The notes: a model not told the origin generated them from the letters alone. DNA of 64,000 bases from Polytrichum commune (GCA_950295325.1 OX485804.1:57350001-57414000), one strand, 5' to 3'. Positions 52,215 to 63,151 are shown, counted from the stretch's first letter. A program made the numbers and translations.

Positions 52215-55040
52215 AAGACAAAAATAAGAAAAACATAAGATATATTACATTGAGTAATGAAGTTTGATATGTACTTACAAGTAACATATGGCCACCCCAT
52301 TGTCTGTAACGAAAGTGCCAAAATTCCAACCACTCTGAAAGGTCAAGGATGCCTTCTTCGGAGGCAGCTCCAGATGACAACCACCAAGAACGAATCACAT
52401 GGTACTTGGTCTCAGCGTCGTCCATTGTTTTCGCGTCTTTGTAATCCTTGCATATTTGTTTGTATTGAAATTGCAAGGATGGTTTGATATACTTTTGGAT
52501 CACCTTATCCAAGCTTGCGGACCAATGGAAAAGACATGTACGCTCACGTGCAACCATGGGTAGACTTGGATCACCATCCCCATAAATCGCCCTCACCGCA
52601 TTCCAATTAGCTTGAGCACTATCAGCCATAAACCCTTTGAAGTTTACGTTTGATACACAATTTTTTGCCATGACAGCATTCAAATTTTCCCAAAAGAAAA
52701 TTTGTGCAGCACCATTTTCAGATTGCATGTTACAACACGCAATAGTCAACACTTTACAGTATCGACTGTCGTACACATGGCAAGCCATGGTCGTCCAGTC
52801 CTTCAAACGTTTGACATGGTCAAACATAATCCATAAATTCTCCATATCCCCACCGACTTGCATCCTCTTCACAAGCTCCACACCACTACCTGGAAGGTCT
52901 ACAGACATCTTAAAAACAAACATTTTGTCCTTTGACTGCCCTGGGAACCGACTACCATGGACGAACTTGAAAGCAGAGTGGTCTTTGAGCGCCATAATAC
53001 TATCCATAGTTCCCATTCCACTACGCAAAAAACGCTTTGATCCAGATACAAAGTTACGACAATTTGGAGACGCAAGAGTGCTGAATTTGTCCATAACGAC
53101 CTCTAGGGATGAACCAACCAAGTGATGGCCTTCGACATTTGCGGGAGATTTGAGAAGGTAATCGGCCAAGAATTGTTTGTTCGTTGCCATAACTATGGCT
53201 GAATTTTTTGCTGTGGGTGTTTTCAATACTTCATTTGCAACGCATTGGTATGCCATGTCCAATGATTCACGGCATGTGCTATTGGCCACAGGGTGATCAT
53301 GTACACCAAGATGAATGCAAACCCTGGACATTCCAATCGATGTGGAGTGGATGTATATGATTTGAGCATTACACAAAGCAATGCACACAGGTGTGGAACG
53401 ACATACCTTACACTCGATAGTGGACTTAGTAGGAAGAACAACACCCACAGCAAATGGGATAGGAGTTGAACCGGCCCATTCAGTGTTGTTCCGGAGGCCC
53501 CCATTGCGATTCATGTAATCACAGTAGTCATTATGACATTGGAGATGACCAGCACAAGTAGAGCGCCGGAAGGACAGTCCAAAGTCATTTTGGATATTCG
53601 TGGTTTTGGTGGTGCACCAAGGGTGACCGTCGCACATTTTGTCCATGTCGTCCATTGAGCGACCATACGTACTTGGAGCTTTGAATGCCACAGGAGGATC
53701 TTTTTCTTTTTCTTTGATTTTTTTCTTGACTTTGTCAGCTTCAAGGCATCAACCATAGTCAACCCTGTAGATGAAGGTGAAGGGTGTAGTGGAGGACGTT
53801 GAGAAGGTGAGATTTGGGGAACCACCTTCTTGTACATAAGACCGCAAGGGGATTTGGCTACATGTATAGGAAGTTGAGAAGGAGTATAATGAACACTTCT
53901 AAATGGAAATGGCGATGTGTTTAAAAGATCAACAGATGCACAAATGTCATCTTCTGAATCTGATAGCACAAACACACTATCATCAAGGGGTTCTACCTTA
54001 ACATGTGCGATAGAAGGAATTTGAACTGTGGATGTACCGGATTCGTTTGTCAAAATGACAGTTGAAGCTTGCATCTGAGACTCAGAAAGTCCTATCACCC
54101 TAAATGAACCAGGTCCTAAGATCCACATAAAACCAACATCAGATCAATTTTTTGGAACCAAAATCGTTTCATACACCTCTCCATCTGCAGAGTACATCTC
54201 ATGCTCTAAATACACGGTTCCTATCTGGAGGTTGAATCTCAAACTAAGTAAATCCTCTGAAACACTCACATGACCATTATCTTGGAGTGGCAAGATGAAG
54301 GGAACAAAAGATCCATGAGCTCTAATGGTAGCCATAGAAAATCAAAAGAACATATGAACAACACATCACAAAAATATGGGGTGAATGTTACTTTTGTATA
54401 GAGTTGTGTGAGGAAATGAATGGAAATGAAAACGTGTGATACAATAATGGATGGAGATGAAAGCGTGTGATACATAGCATCTAATAATACAGAAGTGGAC
54501 ATAACACAATAATAATCAAAGAATATTTACGAGCAAGATATACACAAAATATCGTCAAATACTAAAAGTATTGGTAGAAATTTAAAATATATATGTGTGG
54601 ACTGACGTAGATGTAGAAAAAATTAAAATTGGTTGGAAAAATAAATTATTGATCATTATGAATAGAACAAAGTAGGTGTCAGAAAATTTTGGCAGATATA
54701 ACAAAAATAAACACATAATGACAAACGCGTCGAAATATCTCGTTCATTGAACGCCAATTACAACATGTGATCGTAATATACGCCGGATTTTGTGAGATAG
54801 ATACATTGGAAGAATAAATGATAGTACCTGATAGAAAACATATCATAGACACCAACGATGGTGGACGATGTAGAGAGAACACCCGTAAGGCCGAAGAGAA
54901 GACGTAGGAAAGCTTTGTATTTCACTTCCAAGAAAAAAAAGTTCAGATTCAGTGTGGGAAAGAAGAATGCAAATAAGGAAGGGAAAAGAAACTTGTAGAG
55001 TACGGAAGAAGAAACTGTGAAAACACTGGATTTTGATGCG

Positions 55041-55139
55041 ATGGAGGATGATGAAGGTACAAAGAGCAAAGAAGATGTAGACGATCGTATATCAGAGTCC
55101 GAATTGAAGACGGGTTCAAAGAAGACCACAAACAAAAAG
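55041..55139 (+). CDS. Candidate short first exon in the MULE spacer
   Basis: ATGGAGGATGATG opens a 33-codon acidic, Lys/Ser-rich frame that ends exactly at a consensus plant donor AAAAAG|GTAAGT in phase 0. It lies on the same strand as the methylase-like gene and could be its upstream exon, but the acceptor next to 59157 does not match its phase. Weak evidence. Confidence 0.25.
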
Positions 55140-55319
55140 GTAAGTCAGTTCAACGTTCACATAATTTGATAGTGCATAAGTTGTAAGTTAGGACGGAGAA
55201 CCTTGTACGTTCACTCACATGTCATGTAGTAACAATTTATAGAGGTTATAAATTGGAGTGGAGAAACCCTATACGTTAATGCACATGGTATGTAACAGAA
55301 ATTTAGGAAGGCTAAAAGT

Positions 55320-55510
55320 CAGGAGAAGAACGCACAGGGTTTATAAGAGCAACTTAGGAGGCGAGAAGTTGGGAGGAGAAACCCTGTGCGTTACCTCACA
55401 GGGTTTGTAAGAGCAACTTAAGAGGCAAAAAGTTGGGAGGAGAAACCCTGTGCGTTAACGTACAAGGTTTGTAAGAGCAACTTAGGAGGCAAAAAGTTGG
55501 GAGGTAAAAC
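55320..55510. repeat. About 62-bp tandem minisatellite with GTGCGTTA core in the MULE spacer
   Basis: Three units of the type AACCCTGTGCGTTA...CACAGGGTTTGTAAGAGC, followed by AACTTAGGAGGCAAAAAG and TTGGGAGGAGAA. Each unit contains one copy of the GTGCGTTAACGCAC-class palindrome in more or less mutated form. Confidence 0.75.
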
Positions 55511-55909
55511 GACTAGGAGAGCCTAAAAGTAAAACAAATATCTATTGTATGATTTAAATCGATGTTCAGAGCGTAGGAGCAAAAAAACTATTCAAAACGG
55601 GGTTAGAATGCAAGAAATGATAAATATGTCTACTCAAGTATTCATGCAATACGTTATAGGAGCTAGAAAATGACACAAAATAGCATAATTTTTTTTTTGC
55701 CCCGAAACCTAAAATCTACGAGGTGGCCCAAAACAAGGAAATAGATAGAAGAATGAGAAAAAAAATTGATTTCAAACCAAAACAAAATATAAGAAGAATT
55801 TGTAGCTACGGAAGATAATATAGCATATTTTTGTTTTTTTTTGGACCCCATTAGCATTTTTTCCAGATTTTACAAGTTTTGGCAAATCTACGAATTCATG
55901 TCCGGCCCA

Positions 55910-56426
55910 GTGCGTTAACGCATAGGGTGTATACGCTAACGCACAGGGTGTATGCGCTAACGCACAATGGCCTCAAAGTTGCCAGCACAGATCTTGTGCG
56001 TTAACGCACAGGGTCTACGCTAGCAACTTTCTAGCGGCTATGCGGGGCCACGAAAAGCCACGCTAAATATGGCTGCAGGGATGAGTAGTATAAATTGCCA
56101 CACCCCCAAAGCATTCAGTTTTTTTTCTCTCATCTGTCGGACCTGAGCTCGTCGCTGCAAGCTCTCTCATCTACAAGTGCAGTACAAGGTTTGTTTGCAC
56201 TTTCGTGATGACTGGGTAATTGCGCATAATCAGGCGTAAATTGCGGACAGTTTGGGTCGTTCAACCCAAAATGTGAGCATGGTTTGGGTCGAACGACCCA
56301 AACTGTCTGCCTAGTTTGGGTCGCTCGATCGAAACCGCGTGGACAGTTTCAGTCGTTCGACCCAAACCTCGCGTCCAACTTTGGTAGACATGTAGTTGGA
56401 CACACAGACCATGTGCGTTAACGCAC
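55910..56426. promoter_or_regulatory. Cluster of GTGCGTTAACGCAC palindromes
   Basis: Perfect 14-bp palindromes at 55996-56009 and 56413-56426, with close variants at 55910-55923, 55932-55944 and 55954-55966. The motif is usually followed by AGGGT. Concentration inside one transposon spacer suggests a bound protein; this is inference. Confidence 0.6.
56251..56366. promoter_or_regulatory. Cluster of four TTTGGGTCG-class palindromes
   Basis: Copies at 56251-56270, 56283-56302, 56315-56334 and 56347-56366, spaced at exactly 32 bp start to start. Arms are TTTGGGTCG and CGACCCAAA around a two-base centre. Two further copies sit in the transposase intron, also 32 bp apart. Confidence 0.7.
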
Positions 56427-56814
56427 AGGGTCTGCCCTTGTAGTTTTGGGGTGAGCGGCCACCCTAATCGTACAATATTTAAAGGTGCAAATGGCAGTGT
56501 CTAGAATAATTTTTGTCATTTTTCCCTGTGTTCGTGGTATTCTGTTGTTATTGTTGTAGTAAGGATTTTAGGTTTGGGTTCAATCTCTCAAAAAACCCCA
56601 GGGAAGACCAAATAAGTGTCAGGTGTAACTTTAGTGTGTCATAATAAGATTAATTGATAGGTTGAAAGGATTATGAAATGCTTTTGACAGTCAATTAACT
56701 TAGGTTTCACTTTCTCATTTATACTTAGTGACCACTTGTAGGGGTTACTTAACTTATAAAGAGTCTAAGTGTTCATAAAATAAATTATCATCTTGTTTTA
56801 CTCACCAAAAGTCT

Positions 56815-57050
56815 AGTAACGAGTAACCGGGACCGAGTCTAAGCGAACGAGCGAACAAGTCCTAAGCGTCTTAATCGGCCTGAGTGTCACGAGTCTAGTG
56901 TCGAGTCAAGTGCCAAGAGTCTAGAGTCCAGAACCAAAGTCTCAAGTAGACAACCTAGTCACCAGTGCCAAGTAGACAGTCTGAGTAGCCAAGTAACGAG
57001 TCTAGTAACCAGTAACCAATAGACAGTCTTGTGTCATGAGAAGCGTCTAG
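56815..57050. repeat. Degenerate GAGTCTAGTAACCAGT repeat tract
   Basis: Repeated GAGTCTAGT, AAGTAGACAGTCT, CAAGTAACGAGT and similar words without a clean period. Possible old tandem array. Confidence 0.5.
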
Positions 57051-57096
57051 ACACATTAGCCACTGGGAAAGGTTTGGTTATATACCTGCCCTTGGA

Positions 57097-57454
57097 GTGA
57101 ACCGCAACCAATATGGGTTAAAGGCGCGCTTGACTCCCTCTCTCAGCTTCTTCCTCGCCTACAGTTCTTCCTCCAGTTTCATTCACGCTTGCTTCTGCGA
57201 CGCTAGCTTGTCAACCTTGAACACAGTTCACATCTCTCAATCATACTTCATTGATCATGGAATTGGTGGCTCCTACCAGGATCCATTTACAGACATTGAA
57301 GCGAACTAAACACGCGGTGCTCGACTTCCGTTCAACTTCTTCAGAACCAAATGCGGCAAATAATTCCCATTCTGACTTTTTGTCCACCTGTGAGATCCTC
57401 CCGAATGCAATCTCCTTCTTCCTCACAATCATCAAGTTTCTATCTCACATTTGA
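57097..57454 (+). other. GC-richer segment with 65-codon ORF, possible captured gene fragment
   Basis: A C/T-rich leader like a 5' UTR precedes an ATG at 57257, opening a frame of 65 codons (MELVAPTRIHLQTLK...). The composition is unlike its surroundings. Mutator-like elements often carry host gene fragments, but no parent gene is recognised. Confidence 0.3.
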
Positions 57455-59156
57455 CTTTTCACTCCTGCTTCAGTCTATAATTTATTAGGCCCCAGTTTCT
57501 CTCTCCACCAAAGAGGACATCAAATTAGAGAGAGGGAATAGACTTTCCCTGGATTATCAAAAGGGTGATATTTTGGGATTGACACTTCTTCACCAGGATC
57601 GCTTCAACCATCCCCCGAAGACACCATATTGAGATCACCGAGGATTCATTATGAATCGGTGACCTGTAGGAGGAGAAACTTACACAGCCACTTCAATTGG
57701 TATAGGAAAGCTACCAGATGCGAGAATTTGATCGAACTGGTGGGAATCAGAGCTGATTGATAACTCCCTCTCTGGTTCAACAGATAAAAGTCATGACTGG
57801 AGTCTGTATGAGTTAAATGTGTTCTCCACACATATAATACTTTCTAAATTGGCAGGCAATAGAACTTCACATTCAATGCGCCATAGATGATATGGAATTA
57901 ACTATCCTTGACTGTTCCTGTCACCACGGTTACTCACATCATTCACATCCTAGTGGTACTGCTACAACGACACCACTGGAAGTACTCATAAATAATTCAC
58001 ACATTTGTCTTACCTCTCTTAAGGATGAGATTACAAACTCCTCCTCAACTTCTCCTGGGAGTCCTCTCGTTCCCGAGGGAATCACCAGAATTTCCCTTAC
58101 AGAATCCTCAAGAGTTAATTATGTAATTACTCACGGTGGAATTTCACATTCCACTCGTGAGGTATAATCACAATTATAATAATATCGGATTTGAGATCCG
58201 TTGTCTGTTCCACTCAACTTTACTCTGCTCACACATTTAAAGCAGTAAGACACACCCAAGGAATGGGGATTACATGGATTGGTGTGAGGGTGTAATTTCT
58301 TAGAGACTTATCATACGACTGAGAGTTTCTCACTCCTTTCTCTGTCACTGGTTCCTTTACAGGAGTTTGAAGTTGCACAACTAATCCTTACTCCCTTCAC
58401 AAGAGTAGGATAAAATGAATTTCCTCTTGACTTACTCCGAATTAGGGACATTCACTGTCCCCACATCAACTGTAGTTTGTCTTTAGAATCTTAAGACACT
58501 GTCCAAGAAGTTTTGGACTAGACTGTTTACGATCCAATCATGAAACATATGCTATTCAATTCAAGAGTTTCACACTCCTGAATCACAACTCCACATCAAC
58601 AACAATGTTCACAATTTTACATTCACCATTCACCGAGAAAGAATTCAATAATTGTACTGTGTATTGATATAAAAGATGTTGTACAACAAAATTAAGGGCT
58701 TCACACCCTAAGAGTTGAGGAATTCACTCTCTTCACGAGAGGAAGGTCAAAATTACAAAATCCCCCCTTGTCTTCTCCTTCCTTCTTCTTATCTTTCTAT
58801 CCTCAAAAGGTGGTGACTATCTGCAGCTAGGATTCCAAGTGCTACTTCTAATTGTCACATGTGAATTCCATGCCCCCTCATATCCTTCTAAACTCTGGGC
58901 AGCAAAGGAAATTCTTCTTTCCTAGCATGTTTCCATTTCGTAGTGGCTAAGTGTCTAATACTTCACTATTTCACTAGTCTTGAGTAAAATTTGACATTCA
59001 TTTACATCTCAAAACTAAAACTTAAGCATTCAGACCAAAAAATGGTACCACAATTGTTGTTGCTATTGTTGTTGTTTTTGTAATGTTATTGCTAATGTGT
59101 TGCTACTGGTTTTGAAATATTTATGAAACTTATTTCATTTGTTTTAAGACCAATCA

Positions 59157-62100
59157 ATGGATTTGGAGAGAACGACTCCTATTTTTACTGATGATGATTC
59201 CACAATGCGTTCAACTCAAGATCGTCCATTTCAACAAGTTCATCATCATCAGGACATATCGTCAAATCTTCATAATAAGAAAAAGAAAAAAATAAATGAA
59301 TCCCTCGATGATTTTGACTCAGATGAAGATAATGATGGTGACAATAAAACTTATCAACAGAAAGTGTGGGAGCTTACGAACAAACAAAAGGTCAATTCCA
59401 CTTCCACAATTTCCTCAATCCGTGCTGGACCTAATGCTCGCTTACGTGTACCCTTATGTCGCATGGTTCCTATGCCGATTGTGCGTCCTGCTTTGAAGGA
59501 TGATATTACTAAATCGGAGGCTGATTTTTTCAATGGTTATCGTGATGGTGACCGTGTGTTTTATATATCGGCCACCGATTCTAAGGGAAACTTTCAATTC
59601 GTGGATGATGAGGTTCGCGTATCTTGGAGCCCAAATTGGGCTCAAGCCAACGCCCTGTTTGAATTTCAATTGGATACAGATTTGTCATTGACGTCATACA
59701 AGAACAAGATGTTTTTTTATATGGGATGGAAATCACAGATTTTTTGCTTGGAAAAATTATATTGACCGCGTATATACCGAAGATTATGAACGTCATGTCT
59801 TTGTGGATTCTATCATTTTGGCGTCCGAGCCTGACGACATTCCAAGTTTGTTGACTGCTATGCATGACATCAACAAGTAATGTTCTTACCTATTTTTTTA
59901 CACTTATTTCTAGTTTATATTTTGTTTTCCAAATTATATCATCATGAATCTAATCAATTTAATGTTTTTTTCAGGTCAACCAAAAATTCTCACGTATCCA
60001 CCAATTTGGTGCATACTTAATATCGGATGCAAAGTATTGGCACAATGCCTTTGACTTTCTTCAGAAAGCAACTGGATCCAAAGAGTTATAAACGATGTGA
60101 GGAGAAGTCTGTCGAAACTTGGTATTCTTTGACACGACTAATTTTTTTGAATTACATGTACAATGTAAGTTCTTCTACCATTGCTAATATGTGCCTTATG
60201 TTTATTCACCTTCATTTTACATTACATCTATATGTACTTATCAATATTGACTTTTGTTTGATTTTTCAGCAAGAACTTGCTGAGGCTAGCGATATTGCTC
60301 TCAACCAGTACAATGAAATTCATCCTCTTTAACGGACATCAGACGGAGTTTCAAAAGCAATGTCCGCAGCTGTCAACAAAAAACGTGCAATGTTATCTTC
60401 TAGTTTTACGAAACAACTAGCGATTGCCGACATCAACCTTACCTCTGCTTTCCTTGAAGAAGTTAAGCACCATTGGGGTTCATTTTCGGTGCCTGAAATG
60501 CTACAAAAGAAACTTCATCGTGTTGCTGTCAGTAATGTGGATGCAGAAGTCAAAGTTGGATGGCTCAAGCTTTGGAATGGCAATAGATTTGACAAAGATG
60601 CATTGCATTTCCCGAAATCGCCCCTCTCTGATTCTGCACTTGATGATTGGTTATCAAAGTCTACATATTGGGCACAGTTGGAAAAAAAAGCTATCGAAGA
60701 GCTTCAAAGTATTCTTTCATCTCCTCTTTAGTTGCCTACAGATGCGCCTACTCTCTCCGAGTATATCCAAACCTGGAAGTTTGCGGCTTTCAATTTAATA
60801 TTTTATCGTGAATTCCAAAGCAGAAAAGTTAAAAAATACAACGGTTGGGATGAGCAACCTAATATTGATCTTGCTATGAAACGTGTATTATACAGGTACA
60901 ACCTAATCTTATTATTTTTTTGATTTCATTTGTCAAATTGTCATGGAATATTTGACTTACAATATTTTTGTGTGTAGGTATTTTCGATATGTTTTGATTC
61001 TACATAAATGTGTTATAGGGGAACCTTGTTTTTTCCCAAATTGGCATGACACTGGTGCAGGAGATTCATGCATGTTCACTACTGAGATTTGTTTGGATTG
61101 GTCGCTCCCACACTATGAGGATTGTGGTTGGTATCTTGATTGTCCTAAGGATGCATGTCCGTCAAGTGAGAAGACAATCCGTCAGATAAATGATGCTAAA
61201 AATGTGGATCCTCGTGATACTGCAATTTTGCAAGCACAAATTGTGCAGCTTAAACTTAGAGAGCCAGAACCAAAAAAGACTAAACATGGTAAGAAGAAAC
61301 ATGTTCCTGAAACCAAAATACAAGATCAATCGGAAATTTCACAACATGAAGAATTGCTTGTTCTTTCCAATGATTTGGATAAGAATCCACTTGGAGGCGA
61401 AAGTTCAAAGTCTGAGTGCGATGTATTGGAATTTCATTACTCCAGCACCTATGACGCTATTCATCGTGCGCCAACGGATATTTTGAGAAAAGAGTTATTC
61501 ATACTGAAGAACTTTCTCACGCTCTCGTTTGCTCGATCTACTGCTGTCAAGAACAAATCTGAAGGGGTGGATGTAGGCCCTCCTGAGTGGATCCAATGGC
61601 GGGAATTTATTGAAAATGTAAGTATTATTGTTTTGGTATTTTCTCTAATGTTTTTACTTTCATTTAGGTTTTATTTTGTGTCTTATATTGTGATATATTG
61701 TGGTATTTCAGTTCAATGACAATCGCGAATTTCATGTCATGGGAAGTCCGACTTCTTTTGCCGTTGACCTGATTTTTCTCCAATTTCCCGACGGTCTTGA
61801 CTTGAACCTCTCCAATAGACCTACTGAAATTCTTCTTTGGAATAAATATGACAAGAACTGGATGGTTGCAACAATGTCCTTGTGCAAGTTCATCTTGTCT
61901 GATGATAACGTCCTCATAGTATTTTCTGCTATCGATATGCAAACCAAAAAGGTTTTGAATTCAACCTTATACAACGGCAACATGAAAGCTCTTAAGACTT
62001 TTATTTGCCTCAATTCGTACATGGTGTTCAAGGATCCGGAGTCTCCAACCTACACCGTAAGTATAACACATCACAATTGTTTCTATTTAATTATTTTGGT

Positions 62101-62610
62101 ATTATTTGCATTGTATATAGTTTTAACACAATTTACATTTTTTTGTAGACTCCGGCATTTATGACTCATGTCTTGGTAAGGGATTTTACTACCACAAAAT
62201 CCACGAGACAACCAAACTCCACTTTTTTTGGCACTGGATTGAAAAGCAAAAACTTGCTTTTCAATTTTGTGGATGAAAAAAACATGCTTCTTCAAAAATC
62301 GGGAAGACCTTGGAGGGGGCCATATCAAAAATCGCCGCGTTTTTTTCAAGATCTTATTGAATTGTTTACACCATCGAATGGACGCGTTGTTGATTTGACA
62401 TGTTCCACTGGAGCTTCTATCCTAGCAACACGCGCATGTGGCAGACATCTTCTTGCATTTGAGGGTAATAATGACATGTTTGAGCACATATTGAAACCGC
62501 TTTTGGAAAACGTTTTGAAAGAAGGGTCATCTAAGGAGAATATACAAGATCTCACAAAAGAAGATGATAACCTCTCGGATGAGGAGATGCTTGAATTTGA
62601 GTGTGAGTAA
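59157..62610 (+). pseudogene. ParB-like / N4-N6 DNA methyltransferase-like transposon protein, 6 exons, damaged
   Basis: Accessory protein of the MULE, about 993 aa. Exons 59157-59876, 59975-60164, 60270-60895, 60978-61617, 61712-62056 and 62149-62610 have GT-AG borders and phases that close after removing one T from the T7 run at 59712-59718. In-frame stops lie at 60018-60020, 60330-60332 and 60729-60731. The N-terminus is acidic and Lys-rich. After the frameshift the frame reads IWDGNHRFFAWKNYID (W189-R194 in restored numbering), resembling the ParB/sulfiredoxin DGxHR motif. Exon 4 opens with a Cys-rich segment (about 523-568). Exons 5-6 look like a permuted N6_N4 methyltransferase: DLIFLQFPDG (744-753) at the catalytic motif IV position, RPWRGPYQKSP (893-903), then motif I VVDLTCSTG (920-928) and FEGNND. 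Motif IV lacks the usual D/N/S-P-P-Y/W, so catalysis is doubtful. Role inferred only. Confidence 0.65.
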
Positions 62611-62691
62611 GTTTTAATACAATAAATTTTTATTCAAATCATTCGTTTCATTCAATTCATTGGTTCATTTTTATTTCTTCACATTATTTAC

Positions 62692-62967
62692 ATGTTTCAT
62701 CGATTTGATTTCAAGAATACGATTGAAAAGAGGACATGTCTCCCGTTTTGGGCACATAGACAATTCCTACGAAGTCCAAGCCGTAGCCCGCATCTCCCAT
62801 CATATGCCGAGAATGTTGCAATTGCAATGTTGAATCTCGAAGATTCGGATCCAAATGAAGAATCTTGCTATAGTTCCAAAATCAATTCGCAATGCAAAGG
62901 TGCTCGAATATATATAGATGACGAGGCAAAAGATAGTTTCATGTCTAGTGCTACTACTGATGAATAA
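62692..62967 (+). CDS. Candidate last exon of the methylase-like gene or small separate ORF
   Basis: A 91-aa open frame just inside the right TIR, ending in a Ser/Thr/Asp/Glu-rich tail. An acceptor-like TTTCAAG lies at its start (about 62717), but no donor at the end of the previous exon joins it without creating a stop: the strong GTGAGT at 62602 leaves the wrong phase. It may be a diverged terminal exon. No family recognised. Confidence 0.35.
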   Translation: MFHRFDFKNTIEKRTCLPFWAHRQFLRSPSRSPHLPSYAENVAIAMLNLEDSDPNEESCYSSKINSQCKGARIYIDDEAKDSFMSSATTDE

Positions 62968-63077
62968 ATTTTTGGACTTCATGTTGTTTATCCTTCTCAA
63001 CCCTCTTATTACTAAACCCTAAATCATCATTTTTAAGGCCACAATTCCACGGTTATAGGATATTGGTGGCCCTATTA

Positions 63078-63151
63078 CCAAAATTTTCATCTTCCTCACT
63101 GCTCATAAGTTACCGCTCATTGCTCACTGCTCATAAGATAGCACTCCCCCC
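63078..63151. repeat. Right terminal inverted repeat of the 12.8-kb MULE
   Basis: Its reverse complement begins GGGGGGAGTGCTATCTTATG and continues AGCAGTGAGCAATGAGCGGT, matching the left end with a few indels. The direct repeat CCCTAAAAC follows immediately at 63152-63160. Confidence 0.85.

Larger units (their letters stand above)
50644..54335 (-). pseudogene. MULE-type transposase, SWIM-finger protein, damaged (one stop, one frameshift)
   Basis: Predicted nuclear DDE-type transposase of about 1,140 aa. Exon 1 is 54335-52279 (donor CTT|GTAAGT) and exon 2 is 52011-50644 (acceptor TTCTTAG|GATATG), phase 0. An in-frame TGA (54146-54144) and a one-base loss in an A-rich run (about 53701-53715) interrupt exon 1. 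Visible features: a possible sumoylation site VKVE (112-115) next to VFVLSDSEDD (121-130); a Lys-rich stretch; a Cys/His region CAGHLQCHNDYC with a later HLGVHDHPV; a DDE-like core with FDHVKRLKDW, FMADSAQANW and RTCLFHW; and a C-terminal SWIM finger with C1075, C1077, C1097 and H1099 (CTCPDF...YCKH). SWIM plus this core is typical of Mutator-like transposases; the exact catalytic residues are inferred. The long reading frames suggest recent decay or sequencing indels. Confidence 0.8.
54336..59156. other. Central spacer of the MULE (divergent promoter region)
   Basis: The 4.8 kb between the two outward-facing genes. It carries a tandem minisatellite, GTGCGTTAACGCAC and TTTGGGTCG palindrome clusters, a GAGTCTAGT-rich degenerate stretch, and a GC-richer part at 57.1-57.5 kb that may be captured host sequence. 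The remainder, 57.5-59.1 kb, shows many short TTCACACTCC-like repeats but no recognisable domain. Confidence 0.5.
50323..63151. mobile_element. 12.8-kb Mutator-like element (MULE) with divergent transposase and DNA-methylase-like genes
   Basis: The left end reads GAGGGAAGCTATCTTATAAG; the inverted right end reads GGGGGGAGTGCTATCTTATG. Both continue into matching GAGCARTGAGC repeats for about 60 bp. Direct repeats CCCTAAAAC flank it at 50314-50322 and 63152-63160. Nine bases is the classic Mutator target-duplication length, although adjacent C runs make the exact boundary ambiguous by a few bases. Inside are a minus-strand transposase (50644-54335) and a plus-strand methylase-like gene (59157-62610), transcribed outward from a 4.8-kb central spacer. 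Mutator ends typically begin with G and often GAG, and the encoded SWIM-containing transposase agrees. Both genes carry frame damage, so this copy is probably no longer autonomous. Confidence 0.85.

Noticed and set aside
52637-53125. 162-codon plus-strand frame
   Set aside because: Antisense shadow of the transposase core.
54758-55135. 125-codon minus-strand frame
   Set aside because: Low-complexity Ser/Phe content, antisense of a Lys/Asp-rich plus segment with a better splice-donor context.
56570-58950. Possible solo LTR in the MULE spacer
   Set aside because: No TG...CA ends with matching 5-bp duplication, primer-binding site or polypurine tract could be found.
60018-60731. In-frame stops as proof of C-to-T (methyl-deamination) decay
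   Set aside because: Every stop codon is one T-to-C change from CAA, CAG or CGA, so this carries no information.
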